In this document: piece after piece, positions 16,012 through 25,257 of the stretch
How positions within the stretch are numbered: the stretch's first letter is position 1
How the letters are laid out: each line of letters begins with the position of its first letter
Assembly: GCF_003260975.1 (NCBI RefSeq)
Contig: NZ_CP030041.1
Coordinates: 248,001-312,000, forward strand
Direction of reading: 5' to 3'
Source of the DNA: Echinicola strongylocentroti
Lineage (GTDB): Bacteria > Bacteroidota > Bacteroidia > Cytophagales > Cyclobacteriaceae
DNA length: 64,000 nucleotides
Notes under the pieces: generated by a model
The model's database searches: none
The model's input: the letters and a program-made list of their open reading frames with translations, nothing else
Told to the model about the DNA's origin: nothing
Made by a program: the position numbers and the translations under genes

Positions 16012-19000
16012 TTTGATTGCGGTTTGGACGGTTGAAATATTCCAATTCAATTTTGCTTATGAAATAGGCTTGGAGTGTTTCCAAGGCATCTTTTTCGATT
16101 TGCAGCGCATCATTGATATTTTGAAGGAAAGCGACATAATCAATCGCTCCTTCTTTATACGCGAGCATGGCTCCGCGCTCTTGTTCATTTGCAAGAGGCA
16201 ATGCTTCCGCTTCATAAAATTCATAAGCACCTTTCCATTTAAGGTATTTTTGCCAAGCAGTTCCATGTGCCGTGTTGAACTCTCGTCGCTGTTGGTCCAC
16301 TGTGGCCTTAGCCTGGGCAGCCTCTAGTTTCGCAGAACGCACATCCGCTTGGTTTTGGTGAAAGGCCAATGGAATACTGATGCCCAACTGGAAAGCTGAG
16401 TATCCTGAATTACCCTGTACCTCTTGGATACCATATTGAGCATAAAGTTTTGGCAAATAACCAGCTCGGGCCTTCTTAACACCTTTTTCAGCGAGTTCCC
16501 GTTGTTCCTTTGCCACCAATAATAGTGGATGGTCTTCCTTAGAAACTGGTGAGTCCCCCAAACGTAACATATCGTTTTGATTGCCGACATCTACGGTAAA
16601 GAGTGTATCACTGACCAGCCATAAGTTGAACCTTTGGAGAGCAATTTGGTAATCGTGACGGCTTTGCTCCATTTGGATCGTGACCTGCTTGGATTTGTTC
16701 TGAGCCGATAGCCATTCCAATTTACTGGTAGTTTCGGTCTCATACCGTATCCTGGCGGCCCTTTCAAAATTGGAATAAAGGGAATCCATTTTTTCCAAAA
16801 GAGAATACCTCAGCTGTGCTGTATAGGCTTTAGCGAAGGCAATGCCCACTTCCTTGGCAAGGCCAGCACTGGACAAATCTAGCGCTGCTTCAGCAAGAAC
16901 GATTTGCTGTTCTTGGTACTTGGTCTTGGAAGGAATACCAAAGACATCCATTTGCTGTTGCTGGATACCAATGGTAGTGTATACCCCAAGGCCATCTTTC
17001 AATTCTTCTCCACCAGTGAAAACCTGGGTATTTCCCATATCCCATGCTTGTTGCTTCAGCACTGTCTGCTTATCTATTTCCAAGCGGGCTTTTTGAATCA
17101 AGGGGTACTTCTCCTGGGCCTTGGATATGGCATCATCCAGCGATATAGGGTGTGTCACTTGGGAGTCCTGTGCCCATGATGCTGTTGAAAACAACATGCA
17201 CGCCAGCCCGAAAACAACGACCAGTCCTGTCTTTGGAACTGTCAATTTAGAAGGTCTATTTTCCATCCATTGATAAAGTATAGGTAAGAGAAATAAGGTC
17301 AACAAAGTCGAAGTAATTAATCCTCCTATGACCACAGTGGCTAATGGTCGCTGCACTTCGGCTCCTGCAGAGCTGGAAATGGCCATAGGCAAAAATCCCA
17401 AAATGTCAGTCAACGCAGTAAGCAAAATAGGTCTTATCCTTCTTTTCGTTCCCATTTTTATCCGGTCAGTTAGGGAGAGGTTATTATCTGCCTTTAGTTC
17501 ATTAAGACCATTGATCAATACCAGCCCATTGAGCACGGCCACTCCAAACAACACAATGAAGCCCACTCCTGCGGAAATGCTAAAAGGCATGTCCCTCAGC
17601 CAAAGGAAAAACACCCCTCCAATGGCGGCAAGAGGAATGGCGATATAAATCATCATGGTCTGCTGAAGAGATCGAAGAGCAAAGAAGATAAGCACAAATA
17701 TGCAAGCCAAGGCCACAGGAACCACGACTTGAAGCCGTTGGGATGCCCGTTCCAGGTTTTCAAACGCACCGCCATAACGGATATAATAGCCCGGCGGAAG
17801 ATCCAAGGATTCATCCAGCTTTTCTTTGATCTCTGTCACCAAAGAAGCAATGTCCCGTCCACGGACATTGATCCCCACATATGTCCTACGATTGGTGTTG
17901 TCACGGCTGATCTGCATCGGACCTGGCTTGAAACTGATCGTGGCTATTTCCTTCAGTGGGATTTGCGCTCCAGTGGGAATATCCACATAAAGGTTCCTGA
18001 GATCATCGATTCCCCTCCTATTGGCAGTATCCAACCTGATGACCAGGTCAAAGCGCTTTTCCCCTTCGAAGATCGAACCAGCACTTTTACCGGCAAACGC
18101 AGTCTGCACGACGGTATTGAGTGAGGACACGTCCAATCCATATTGTGCCAATTTATCCCTATTGTAATCGATGGTCATTTGAGGCAGGCCTTTAGTAGCT
18201 TCCACTCTGAGGTCTGCCACGCCTTCGATACCGGAGACAAGACCGCCTATTTCGTTGGCTTTGGCTGCTAGCATGTCCAAGTCCTCCCCAAATAGCTTAA
18301 TGGCTATATCTTCCCTAACTCCCGTCAGCAGCTCATTGAAGCGCATTTCTATGGGTTGGGTAAATTCATAATTCACCCCGGGGAGGACACTTATCTTTTC
18401 TTTTATTTTTCCGATCAGTTCCTCCTTAGAGTTTGCCGATACCCATTCATCTATTGGCTTGAGGATAACGATGCAATCGCCTAGGTCCATGGGCATAGGA
18501 TCTGTGGGAACATCAGCGACCCCAAAACGGCTCATGACCTGCTCCACTTCAGGAAAATTATCGAGGATAATTTGCTCGACTTGAGTGGAAGTGGCCACCG
18601 ATTCTGAAAGCGAACTCCCTGGAGACAGAATGATGTGGAAGGCGATGTCACCTTCATCCAGCTGCGGGATAAACTCTCCCCCCATATTCCTAAATAACAT
18701 CAATGCACTGACAAAGAGCACCAGTGCTCCACCTATGATCCATTTGCCTTTTTTCAGGGCTCCTTCCAAGAGCGGTAGGTACTGGTTTTCTAACCAAACG
18801 ACGATCTTGTCCCCCCAACTCTGCCGGCTGCTTTTCTTCACGCGGATAAACAGCGCTGACATCATGGGTACATAAGTAAGGCAAAGCAACATGGCTCCTA
18901 GCATGGCAAATATGAAGGTAAGTGCCATCGGTTGGAACATTTTACCTTCTACACCTTCAAGCGCCAAAATCGGCAAAAAGACAATCAAAATTATCAATTG

Positions 19001-20355
19001 GCCAAAAAAGGCTGCGTTCATCATGCTTTTGGAGGCATGTGAAGCCACTCCATCACGGTCTTCGGCTTTGATCGGTTTTCCATTAAAGACACGTTGGTGG
19101 AGAAAAAACACCGTGCTCTCTACAATAATCACCGCACCATCCACGATAATGCCAAAATCAATGGCGCCCAAGCTCATGAGATTGGCCCATACATCAAAAG
19201 CATTCATCAGGATAAATGCAAAAAGCAAACTGAGCGGAATAGTAGAGGCCACGATCAGTCCTCCGCGCCAATTTCCAAGCAACAGTACCAATACAAAAAT
19301 AACGATCAAACCTCCCTCTAGAAGATTGTTTTGGATGGTAGAAGAGGTCCTTTGGACCAGGTCACTCCTATCCAGGAAAGGCTTGATATGAACACCCTCG
19401 GGAAGGCTCTGCTGGATCTGTTGGATTCGTTCTTTTACTGCTGAAATAACCTTGTCCGAATTGGCTCCCTTCAACATAAGAATCATTCCTCCCACTGCTT
19501 CTCCTTGACCATTCTTGGTGAAAGCCCCGTAGCGAACAGCATGCCCAAATCGTACATTTGCCACATCCTTTACTTTGATGGGAATGCCATTTCTATTGGC
19601 AACGACTATGCTCTTCACTTCATCCAAACTTCTCACTAGTCCCTCACCCCTTATAAAATTGGCTTGATGGTTTTTTTCTATATAAGCCCCCCCGTGTTTT
19701 GGTTATTTCGTTCCAATGCCCGGTAGATATCCCCAATACTGATGTTCATGGCCATCAAATCATCGGGATTGACAGCCACTTCATATTGCTTGATTTTACC
19801 TCCAAAGGCATTTACCTCTACCACTCCCGGAACCATGGCCATTTGCCTTTTGATAATCCAGTCCTGAATGGTGCGCAGCTGGGTAAGGCTATACTCGTCT
19901 CGGTAGGCGCTGTCAACTTCTAATGTGTACTGGTAAATTTCTCCTAGACCAGTGGAAATAGGTCCCATTTTAGGTTTACCAAACCCATCTGGAATATCAT
20001 CCCGCACTTCATTTAGCTTTTCAGCTACCAGTTGCCGGGGAAGGTAGGTACCTTTATCGTCTTCAAAAACGATCGTCACCACAGATAGGCCAAAACGCGA
20101 AACAGACCGTAATTCCCTCACTCCAGGAAGATTGGCCATAGCCAGCTCCACGGGATAGGTGACAAATTGCTCAATATCTTCTGTACCTAAATTGGGCGCT
20201 TGTGTGATTACCTGAATTTGGTTATTGGTAATATCCGGTACTGCATCTACCGGTACTTGCCTCATACTCCAAATCCCTAACCCTATCAACGCCAAGGTAA
20301 ACAATCCGATAATGAGCTTATTTTTTATTGAAAATGAAATAAGCTGATTGATCAT
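16001..20355 (-). pseudogene. CusA/CzcA heavy-metal RND pump fused to TolC-like domain, split by a one-base frameshift
   Basis: Restoring one G would give a continuous protein of 1451 residues. The 5' part (20355 to 19678) encodes the first TM helix and N-terminal porter domain up to NNQNTGGLI, then stops. The 3' part continues in another frame; reading 8 G instead of 7 gives NTGGAYIEKNHQANFIRGEGL then VRSLDEVKS. The break lies in a C7/G7 run at 19687-19693. The rest is normal: RND transmembrane repeats, FVLVLLLGNWRGGLIVASTIPLSLLFAF, DFGIIVDGAVIIVES, and a second TM block ending near residue 1040. A C-terminal TolC-like outer-membrane efflux domain follows with its own signal-like hydrophobic segment, a fusion known in Bacteroidota. 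The -1 heptamer G-GGG-GGG could allow slippage, so the gene may be switched rather than dead. A sequencing error is also possible. Confidence 0.85.
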
Positions 20356-20484
20356 AATATTGCTTTTATTCCTTTAGAAAAGCGCTAGAAAACAGCTCAT
20401 ACGTTTTCTAAGCAATCATCTAAAGTATCTTGATTGAAAAAAAGATAATGGTACACTATCATTGAGTAGTGTAGTTAGGCTTGT

Positions 20485-20823
20485 TCAGCCTACAAGATTT
20501 AGCGGGGAGGTAATTTTGGGAGGTTTCAAAAAATCAAAAACCCAGTCACCATCGAAGTCTTCGATAGGCGTGGAATAAACAGCAGTAAACTCCTTCAAAA
20601 AATCTATGGTAGCGGCCTCGGCTATCACATAGTGAATATGACAACAATGACATACACACAAAGGCGAACAGTGATCCGCATCACCATCATGCTGATGATC
20701 ACTTCCTTGAGATAAAACAACCGACTCTTTTTGGACTAATGTTTCATTCTTGTGCTCATCTGCACAAGGAAACACCACCAAAAGGAGCAAATAATAACTC
20801 AATATGACCTGAATCACCTTCAT
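20485..20823 (-). CDS. Small exported His/Cys-rich protein next to metal efflux genes
   Basis: The product has 112 residues from the ATG at 20823, which starts a signal sequence (MKVIQVILSYYLLLLVVFPCADE). An upstream ATG at 20841 adds only six residues. The middle carries a metal-ligand-rich stretch: DHQHDGDADHCSPLCVCHCCHIHY. It resembles small proteins (DUF6660-like) found at the head of CusA/CzcA operons in Bacteroidota. It lies 129 bases upstream of the pump gene on the same strand, so it is probably first in the efflux operon. A role as periplasmic metal sensor or chaperone is inferred from the ligand cluster and context. Confidence 0.7.
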   Translation of the reverse strand: MKVIQVILSYYLLLLVVFPCADEHKNETLVQKESVVLSQGSDHQHDGDADHCSPLCVCHCCHIHYVIAEAATIDFLKEFTAVYSTPIEDFDGDWVFDFLKPPKITSPLNLVG

Positions 20824-20905
20824 TGGAGACAAAGATAGCAATTAATGTGGTGCAACAGGTTTGTATCAGGCTAATTTATCCATCATACAAATTATGATTC
20901 AGCTG

Positions 20906-21274
20906 TTATTTGCTTAGACCCAATAGGTGCTTCACCGCCTTCACTAAGTTTTTGGCTTTAAAAGGCTTGGTCAAGGAATCACAATTGGAGATTTGTTTGA
21001 TCTGATCGCTAAAGGTTACTTGCGAGTATACATCAATGATGAATAAAACGGGGATGTCACTTCCCTCTCGTAAAGAACTGATCAGCGCCGGTCCTGACAT
21101 TTTTCTATCTATGAAGACATCCACAATTAACAAATCAGGATTAAAGGCATGAAGTTCATGTTTAATCTGCGCAGCTTCATTGATCTCTAATAGGTCATGC
21201 CCTTCCAGCTCAAGGAGCTCTAACATATTATCTGAAAAGCTACGATCATTTTCTAAAATAATAATTCTAGCCAT
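20906..21274 (-). CDS. Single-domain response regulator (CheY-like receiver)
   Basis: The protein has 122 residues and consists only of a receiver domain. The phosphoacceptor is D52 in DLLIVDVFIDRKMSG. The acidic pocket is formed by E8 and D10 (ILEND), and the conserved Lys is K103 in SLTKPF. The usual Thr/Ser at the end of strand 4 is unclear, since FIIDVYS stands where TA/SA is typical. There is no output domain, so it must act through protein partners or a phosphorelay. No histidine kinase lies nearby. It is on the same strand as the efflux genes, with an 82-base gap to the His/Cys-rich gene. Co-transcription is possible, though a functional link is not shown. Confidence 0.85.
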   Translation of the reverse strand: MARIIILENDRSFSDNMLELLELEGHDLLEINEAAQIKHELHAFNPDLLIVDVFIDRKMSGPALISSLREGSDIPVLFIIDVYSQVTFSDQIKQISNCDSLTKPFKAKNLVKAVKHLLGLSK

Positions 21275-21904
21275 AAGTAATGGTTTTGGGTGATTAACGC
21301 TTGGTCGGAAATCATTATCTGACTATACGTTTTATTGCCAGTAGATTTTATTTCTCGCCCAACGCACAGAACATCCAGCATGAAACAAGGCTTTTCTGAG
21401 ATTTCCGTGGTTTCTGTGAGAACCTATTTACTATTGCTGTGATTACTGGTGCCATAGCGGATGTACATATGACCAGTTTTTGTTAGTGGTATTCCCAAAC
21501 GGTGTGGCGAATAGGAAACTTAATTTAGGGTGTATGCCAACAATAACAACTGATCAAAATGAGAATATTCATTTCTAAGTGATAAGCAACTGAAAATACG
21601 AAACAAAGTACATTAACAGATTTACATTTTGCAAATATATTTAACTCGCTCCTTTTAAACATTAATTTTTGACAATCACACACCTCAATATAAAAATTCA
21701 AATTAACCGTTAAACCTTGTGATAAATTTTGATTTTAATTGATGATTTGGACACTAACAATGCTCTCCTCCTTCGAAACCTATCTATTTTCCTAAGTGCA
21801 TTACTGATTATATTTTTATTAACTTTATTTTTGGAGGAAAGTATAGTGTTTTCTTTTGTCTAGATTTACTTTGAAATGAATTACTTAGAAAATTAACTTA
21901 TTAG
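21275..21904. other. Gene-free spacer of about 630 bases between divergent genes
   Basis: No gene is visible, and all open frames are short and broken. The right half (from about 21590) is very AT-rich. It contains one minus-strand promoter candidate, listed separately. The part near 21400-21460 repeats short GTGGTTTCTGTGAGAACC-like text without a clear structure. An RNA gene cannot be excluded. Confidence 0.5.
21604..21635 (-). promoter_or_regulatory. Candidate promoter for the response regulator, with long leader
   Basis: On the minus strand TTTG (21632-21635) is followed after 21 bases by TACTTTG (21604-21610), a Bacteroidota-like pair. It would leave a leader of about 320 bases before the ATG at 21274, so it may instead serve an unseen RNA. 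Confidence 0.25.
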
Positions 21905-22678
21905 ATGAAAACGATTTTAACTTCTATTTTTGTACTTTCCCTACTTATGGCATGTTCACCCAAGACAGAATTTCATAAAAATAAGGTAATTGCCCATCGT
22001 GGAGCTTGGAAGAACTTTGACCTGCCCCAAAACTCCCTAGCATCTTTGGAGAGAGCTGTGGAGATTGGATGTGAAGGGAGTGAATTTGATGTTTGGATGA
22101 CTTCCGACAGTATATTGGTGGTGAACCATGATGCTGATTTTCAAGGAATGCTGATTGAAAGCACGACCTACGAGCAACTCCTTACCAAAAAACATGAAAA
22201 TGGTGAGCCACTTTCCACTGTCAAAGAATACCTGAAAAAAGGCATGGAACAATCCACTTCGAAATTGATTTTTGAGATCAAGCCTTCAAAAATAAGTACA
22301 GAAAGAAGTGTCTACGTAGCTCAGCAATCAGTAAAAGCTGTCCAAGAGCTTGGTGCCCAAGATTGGGTAGATTATATCACCTTTAGCTATGAAGGAGGAC
22401 TAAAAGCCATTGAGCTGGATCCAAATGCCAATGTAGCCTACCTTAATGGTGACAAAACACCTGCTGAATTAAAAGAAGCTGGATTCTTTGGCTTTGATTA
22501 TAATATCAAACTGCTCAAAGAAAAACCTGAATGGATCAAAGAAGCGCAGGATTTAGGCCTGACGGTCAATGCATGGACAGTAAACAACAAAAAAGATATG
22601 CAATGGCTACTGGAACAAAACGTTGACTTCATCACCACAGATGAACCAGAAATGCTATTTAAGCTCATCAATGAATAA
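21905..22678 (+). CDS. Glycerophosphodiester phosphodiesterase, lipoprotein
   Basis: The enzyme hydrolyses glycerophosphodiesters to glycerol-3-phosphate and an alcohol. It has 257 residues. The lipobox LLMAC gives Cys17, so it is anchored in the envelope. GDPD motifs are complete: VIAHRGAWKN (His31, Arg32), the metal-binding Glu/Asp in CEGSEFDVW, VVNHD, LIFEIKP, and the final DFITTDEPEML. No GlpQ-specific C-terminus is visible. It is monocistronic, convergent with the next gene 61 bases away. It could feed phosphate or glycerol metabolism. It is not linked to the phosphatase locus at 38-48 kb. Confidence 0.9.
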   Translation: MKTILTSIFVLSLLMACSPKTEFHKNKVIAHRGAWKNFDLPQNSLASLERAVEIGCEGSEFDVWMTSDSILVVNHDADFQGMLIESTTYEQLLTKKHENGEPLSTVKEYLKKGMEQSTSKLIFEIKPSKISTERSVYVAQQSVKAVQELGAQDWVDYITFSYEGGLKAIELDPNANVAYLNGDKTPAELKEAGFFGFDYNIKLLKEKPEWIKEAQDLGLTVNAWTVNNKKDMQWLLEQNVDFITTDEPEMLFKLINE

Positions 22679-22739
22679 AGAGCAGCTAATGATAGCGGTC
22701 CTTGGCGGGATTTTGTAAACCTTAAGCCCGCTGAGGAGC

Positions 22740-23915
22740 CTAAAATGCCTCTCCTATATAAATATAAAAACCATGCCCCTCTTGCGTAAATGCTGCATCG
22801 ACCCGGGTATAAATATCCTTTTTGGGAAACAATAAGAACCGTAAGCCAGCACCAGCAGACCATACTGCCTTATCGAGAGAAAGGTTACTAAAATCATCAA
22901 AAACCGTCCCCGCCCCAGCAAAAACTGCCGCCCCAATTCTTTTGGAGAATCCCAGCGGAAGAGGCAGAAAACGTAATTCCACTTGGCTGGTCAAATAATT
23001 ATTGTCACGGAACCTGCCAAAATAATAACCTCGCATCATGCTCTCTCCCCCTAAAGCACTCATCATATTAAACGGGATATTCCCCGTATTGAATTGACCA
23101 AAAAGCTGCGCCGCAAAGACATTATCTTTACCAATTGGCCTGTATATCCTGTTGTCACTAATTATCGTCGCAAACTCATACTTTCCAGCCCAGAAAGGAG
23201 CGTATTTTATATAAGCCAATTCTGAAAAAAGTCCCTTACGAACGTTGAGGACATTGTGACGGTTATCATAAACCAAGCCTAAACCCAAACCGATATTGGT
23301 CGACCCTTCCGCACCAACAGGGTAGTCAAATGCCGCACTTTCTTCTTCAGGGTGAAATTCTACCGAACCAAAATTATTCACATCCAATTCCATCCCCAGG
23401 TATAAATCCTTCTTCAATTTTCTCAATACACGCTCCTTGATCAACACCTGCCTAGAATCCACAAGAGCTAGGTATTCGGAGGGCGTATCTGGCCCTATAC
23501 CGTAATAGTACATCGGAAAACGTTGAAAACGAAGCTTGCCCAAGAAGAACCAATCTTCTTTGTCACTGTAAATGGCATGGTCAAACCAAAAACCATATTG
23601 CCCCTCCAGCGTAAAAAAAGTAAATCCATTGATTTCACTTAAGCGGTTTAAAGTATCTTTTTTGGCATAAAAAACATACAATGAACTCAGTCCAATTTCC
23701 CAACTTGTCTCGGGAGCATAGGCCAACGTGGGATAAAACAAAAATCTGGGCTCTTCATTAGCGCTAGTGTCATTGATCAATCCATTGACATAACGTTTTA
23801 TAAAACCTTGTTTATGAGACTCTTTGTGACTATCCTGTGAGGTGCTTTCCTGTGCCTTGACAGTTTCAGCAGTGATCCCCCAAATAAAAAAGGAAAGAAG
23901 TATGGTTTTCTTCAT
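22740..23915 (-). CDS. BamA/TamA-type outer membrane beta-barrel protein (surface antigen family)
   Basis: The protein has 391 residues with signal peptide MKKTILLSFFIWGITAETVKAQ. No POTRA domains are present. The barrel starts near residue 55 (EEPRFLFYPTLAYAPETSWEIGLSSLY) and has alternating amphipathic strands. It carries the family motif GGESMMRGYYFGRFRDNNYL, equivalent to the VRGY/F loop of BamA, and ends with an aromatic terminal strand (GHGFYIYIGEAF). The short form without POTRA is common in Bacteroidota and its function is unknown; it may act in membrane insertion or as a porin. It is monocistronic and convergent with the GDPD gene. Confidence 0.85.
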   Translation of the reverse strand: MKKTILLSFFIWGITAETVKAQESTSQDSHKESHKQGFIKRYVNGLINDTSANEEPRFLFYPTLAYAPETSWEIGLSSLYVFYAKKDTLNRLSEINGFTFFTLEGQYGFWFDHAIYSDKEDWFFLGKLRFQRFPMYYYGIGPDTPSEYLALVDSRQVLIKERVLRKLKKDLYLGMELDVNNFGSVEFHPEEESAAFDYPVGAEGSTNIGLGLGLVYDNRHNVLNVRKGLFSELAYIKYAPFWAGKYEFATIISDNRIYRPIGKDNVFAAQLFGQFNTGNIPFNMMSALGGESMMRGYYFGRFRDNNYLTSQVELRFLPLPLGFSKRIGAAVFAGAGTVFDDFSNLSLDKAVWSAGAGLRFLLFPKKDIYTRVDAAFTQEGHGFYIYIGEAF

Positions 23916-24122
23916 GCAATTGGTGCGATAAAACTTAGCTCATTAACGCACTATCTCCTACAGTAGTTCTATAATTGATCAAATTTATTTCGCCACTTTT
24001 CCTGTTGGTATATAGAATCCGAATTCCGATACAGCGAGAAAAAGGATCAAGCGGAATAGCCGGGAGGCTGATAGAACACTGATGAGGCAGGTGATTAAGA
24101 TTTGCGCTGATTTTTTTCTTTA

Positions 24123-24929
24123 AACCCGGAATCAATGCCGTTTAGTTAAGGGGATTTCCTTCTTTTCATATACCTAAAAGTCCTTTTTTTGATTGACTTT
24201 GGCTGGGGAAACCTGATCATCTTGGTGGAATTTATCCTTTTCCTTTTTTCCATTGATGAAAAAAGAAAGAAAAAAATCTAGGCCGGTGGTATGCCTTTTA
24301 AAATGGAACATGGATTTACCCTGCGACCGAGATCCGTCACCCATTTTAATTTCCACCCGATGGCTACGACCTAAAAGTGAGTGGGTCTCGCTGTTCCACG
24401 ACGCGAGCCAACTCCCTTTCTTAACGGCCTCCACCATCGGCTGGAAAACAGGCATACCAAGGGCCGTCATAAGGAAGCGATACCTTTTTTGGCTCAGGGG
24501 GCTTATAGTTCTCGCTCAACTTGGTTACTTAAGAAAATATACCACTACATGGAATAATGATGATAATTTATCCATAAGAAACTTATTAATCGGATCCGCC
24601 TTGCAGGTATTGGGCCTTAAGAAATTAAAAAGCGGGCGGGCAAAAAGGCAGGCTTGTTTGACGAAATGCTGCCCAAAAAGAATGTTGGCTGCTAGAAAAG
24701 GTTTACCTGGCTTTAGATAAGCCTGCTTGGCTTTAGACAGGAGGAGTTTGCCTGCATGAGGGGAGGTTTTAATTTTAGGCCAATAGATGCACAGCGGTGG
24801 GGTTTTTTGGTTACTTTTTTGACCTGAAGCAAAAAAGTGACAAAGGTAAAGAGATGAAAACCACCTTGGAATTTAGCAGAAAAACAATAGAACCAATATT
24901 TCCAGGTATATACTAACTAAACGGCATTG
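24123..24929. repeat. Long interspersed repeat, copy B (type E2)
   Basis: It is near-identical to 5398-6065 over most of its length. It has one extra 130-bp internal segment (about 24338-24467) lying between direct repeats CCGTCA. The 12-bp hairpin (GTTACTTTTTTG/CAAAAAAGTGAC) is kept with one wobble pair. The left end is AACCCGGAATCAATGCCG. The right end stops in CTAACTAAACGGCATTGA and passes directly into the left end of an E1 element, so the two elements abut. A 155-codon open frame at 24253-24720 is not conserved in copy A and is judged non-coding. Confidence 0.75.
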
Positions 24930-25099
24930 AACCCGGAATATGCATTAGCCTATCTGTTGCGACCTTAAACTGCTTCAAAATCAGCCGTTTCACTTTAGTT
25001 TTCGGCATTACCGTAGCGGTGCTACGCTAATGCCTCCAAACTAACTGATTTTCTTGCAATTTCAGCTCTCACTACGATTCCTAACGCATAATCCGGGTT
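24930..25099 (+). repeat. Short interspersed repeat, type E1, copy 2 (170 bp)
   Basis: Left end AACCCGGAATATGCATTAGCC and right end CTAACGCATAATCCGGGTT are inverted repeats. The sequence matches copies at 11498 and 27108 almost base for base. It starts exactly where the long E2 copy B ends. Confidence 0.85.
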
Positions 25100-25128
25100 A
25101 AACGGAAAAGCCAAGTAGCATAAAAAAG

Positions 25129-25255
25129 CCCTGAAAGGGCGTAACATCCTTAGCCATGACCACCTCCATGGTATACATCACAAATAACCTTATTGTTTTA
25201 GCAGCAACCATCTTCCTAGCGCTTATAAATTCACGCTAAAACCCAGGGCACAACG
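25129..25255. repeat. Probable remnant of another dispersed repeat
   Basis: The stretch starts with a AGCCCT-GAA-AGGGC(G) palindrome followed by text (TAACATCCTTAGCCATGACC) of the kind found scattered in Bacteroidota intergenic regions. Only one copy is in the window, so the repeat nature is inference from memory of similar spacers. Confidence 0.3.
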
Positions 25256-25257
25256 GT

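Noticed and set aside
16001..19636. Treating the pump as two independent genes
   Set aside because: The second frame starts in the middle of the porter domain, and adding a single G joins both into the normal CusA-TolC fusion.
24253..24720. A 155-codon open frame within the long repeat
   Set aside because: The frame is not kept in the second copy of the repeat (5398-6065), where a 130-bp segment is missing, and no domain is recognisable. It is treated as non-coding repeat sequence.
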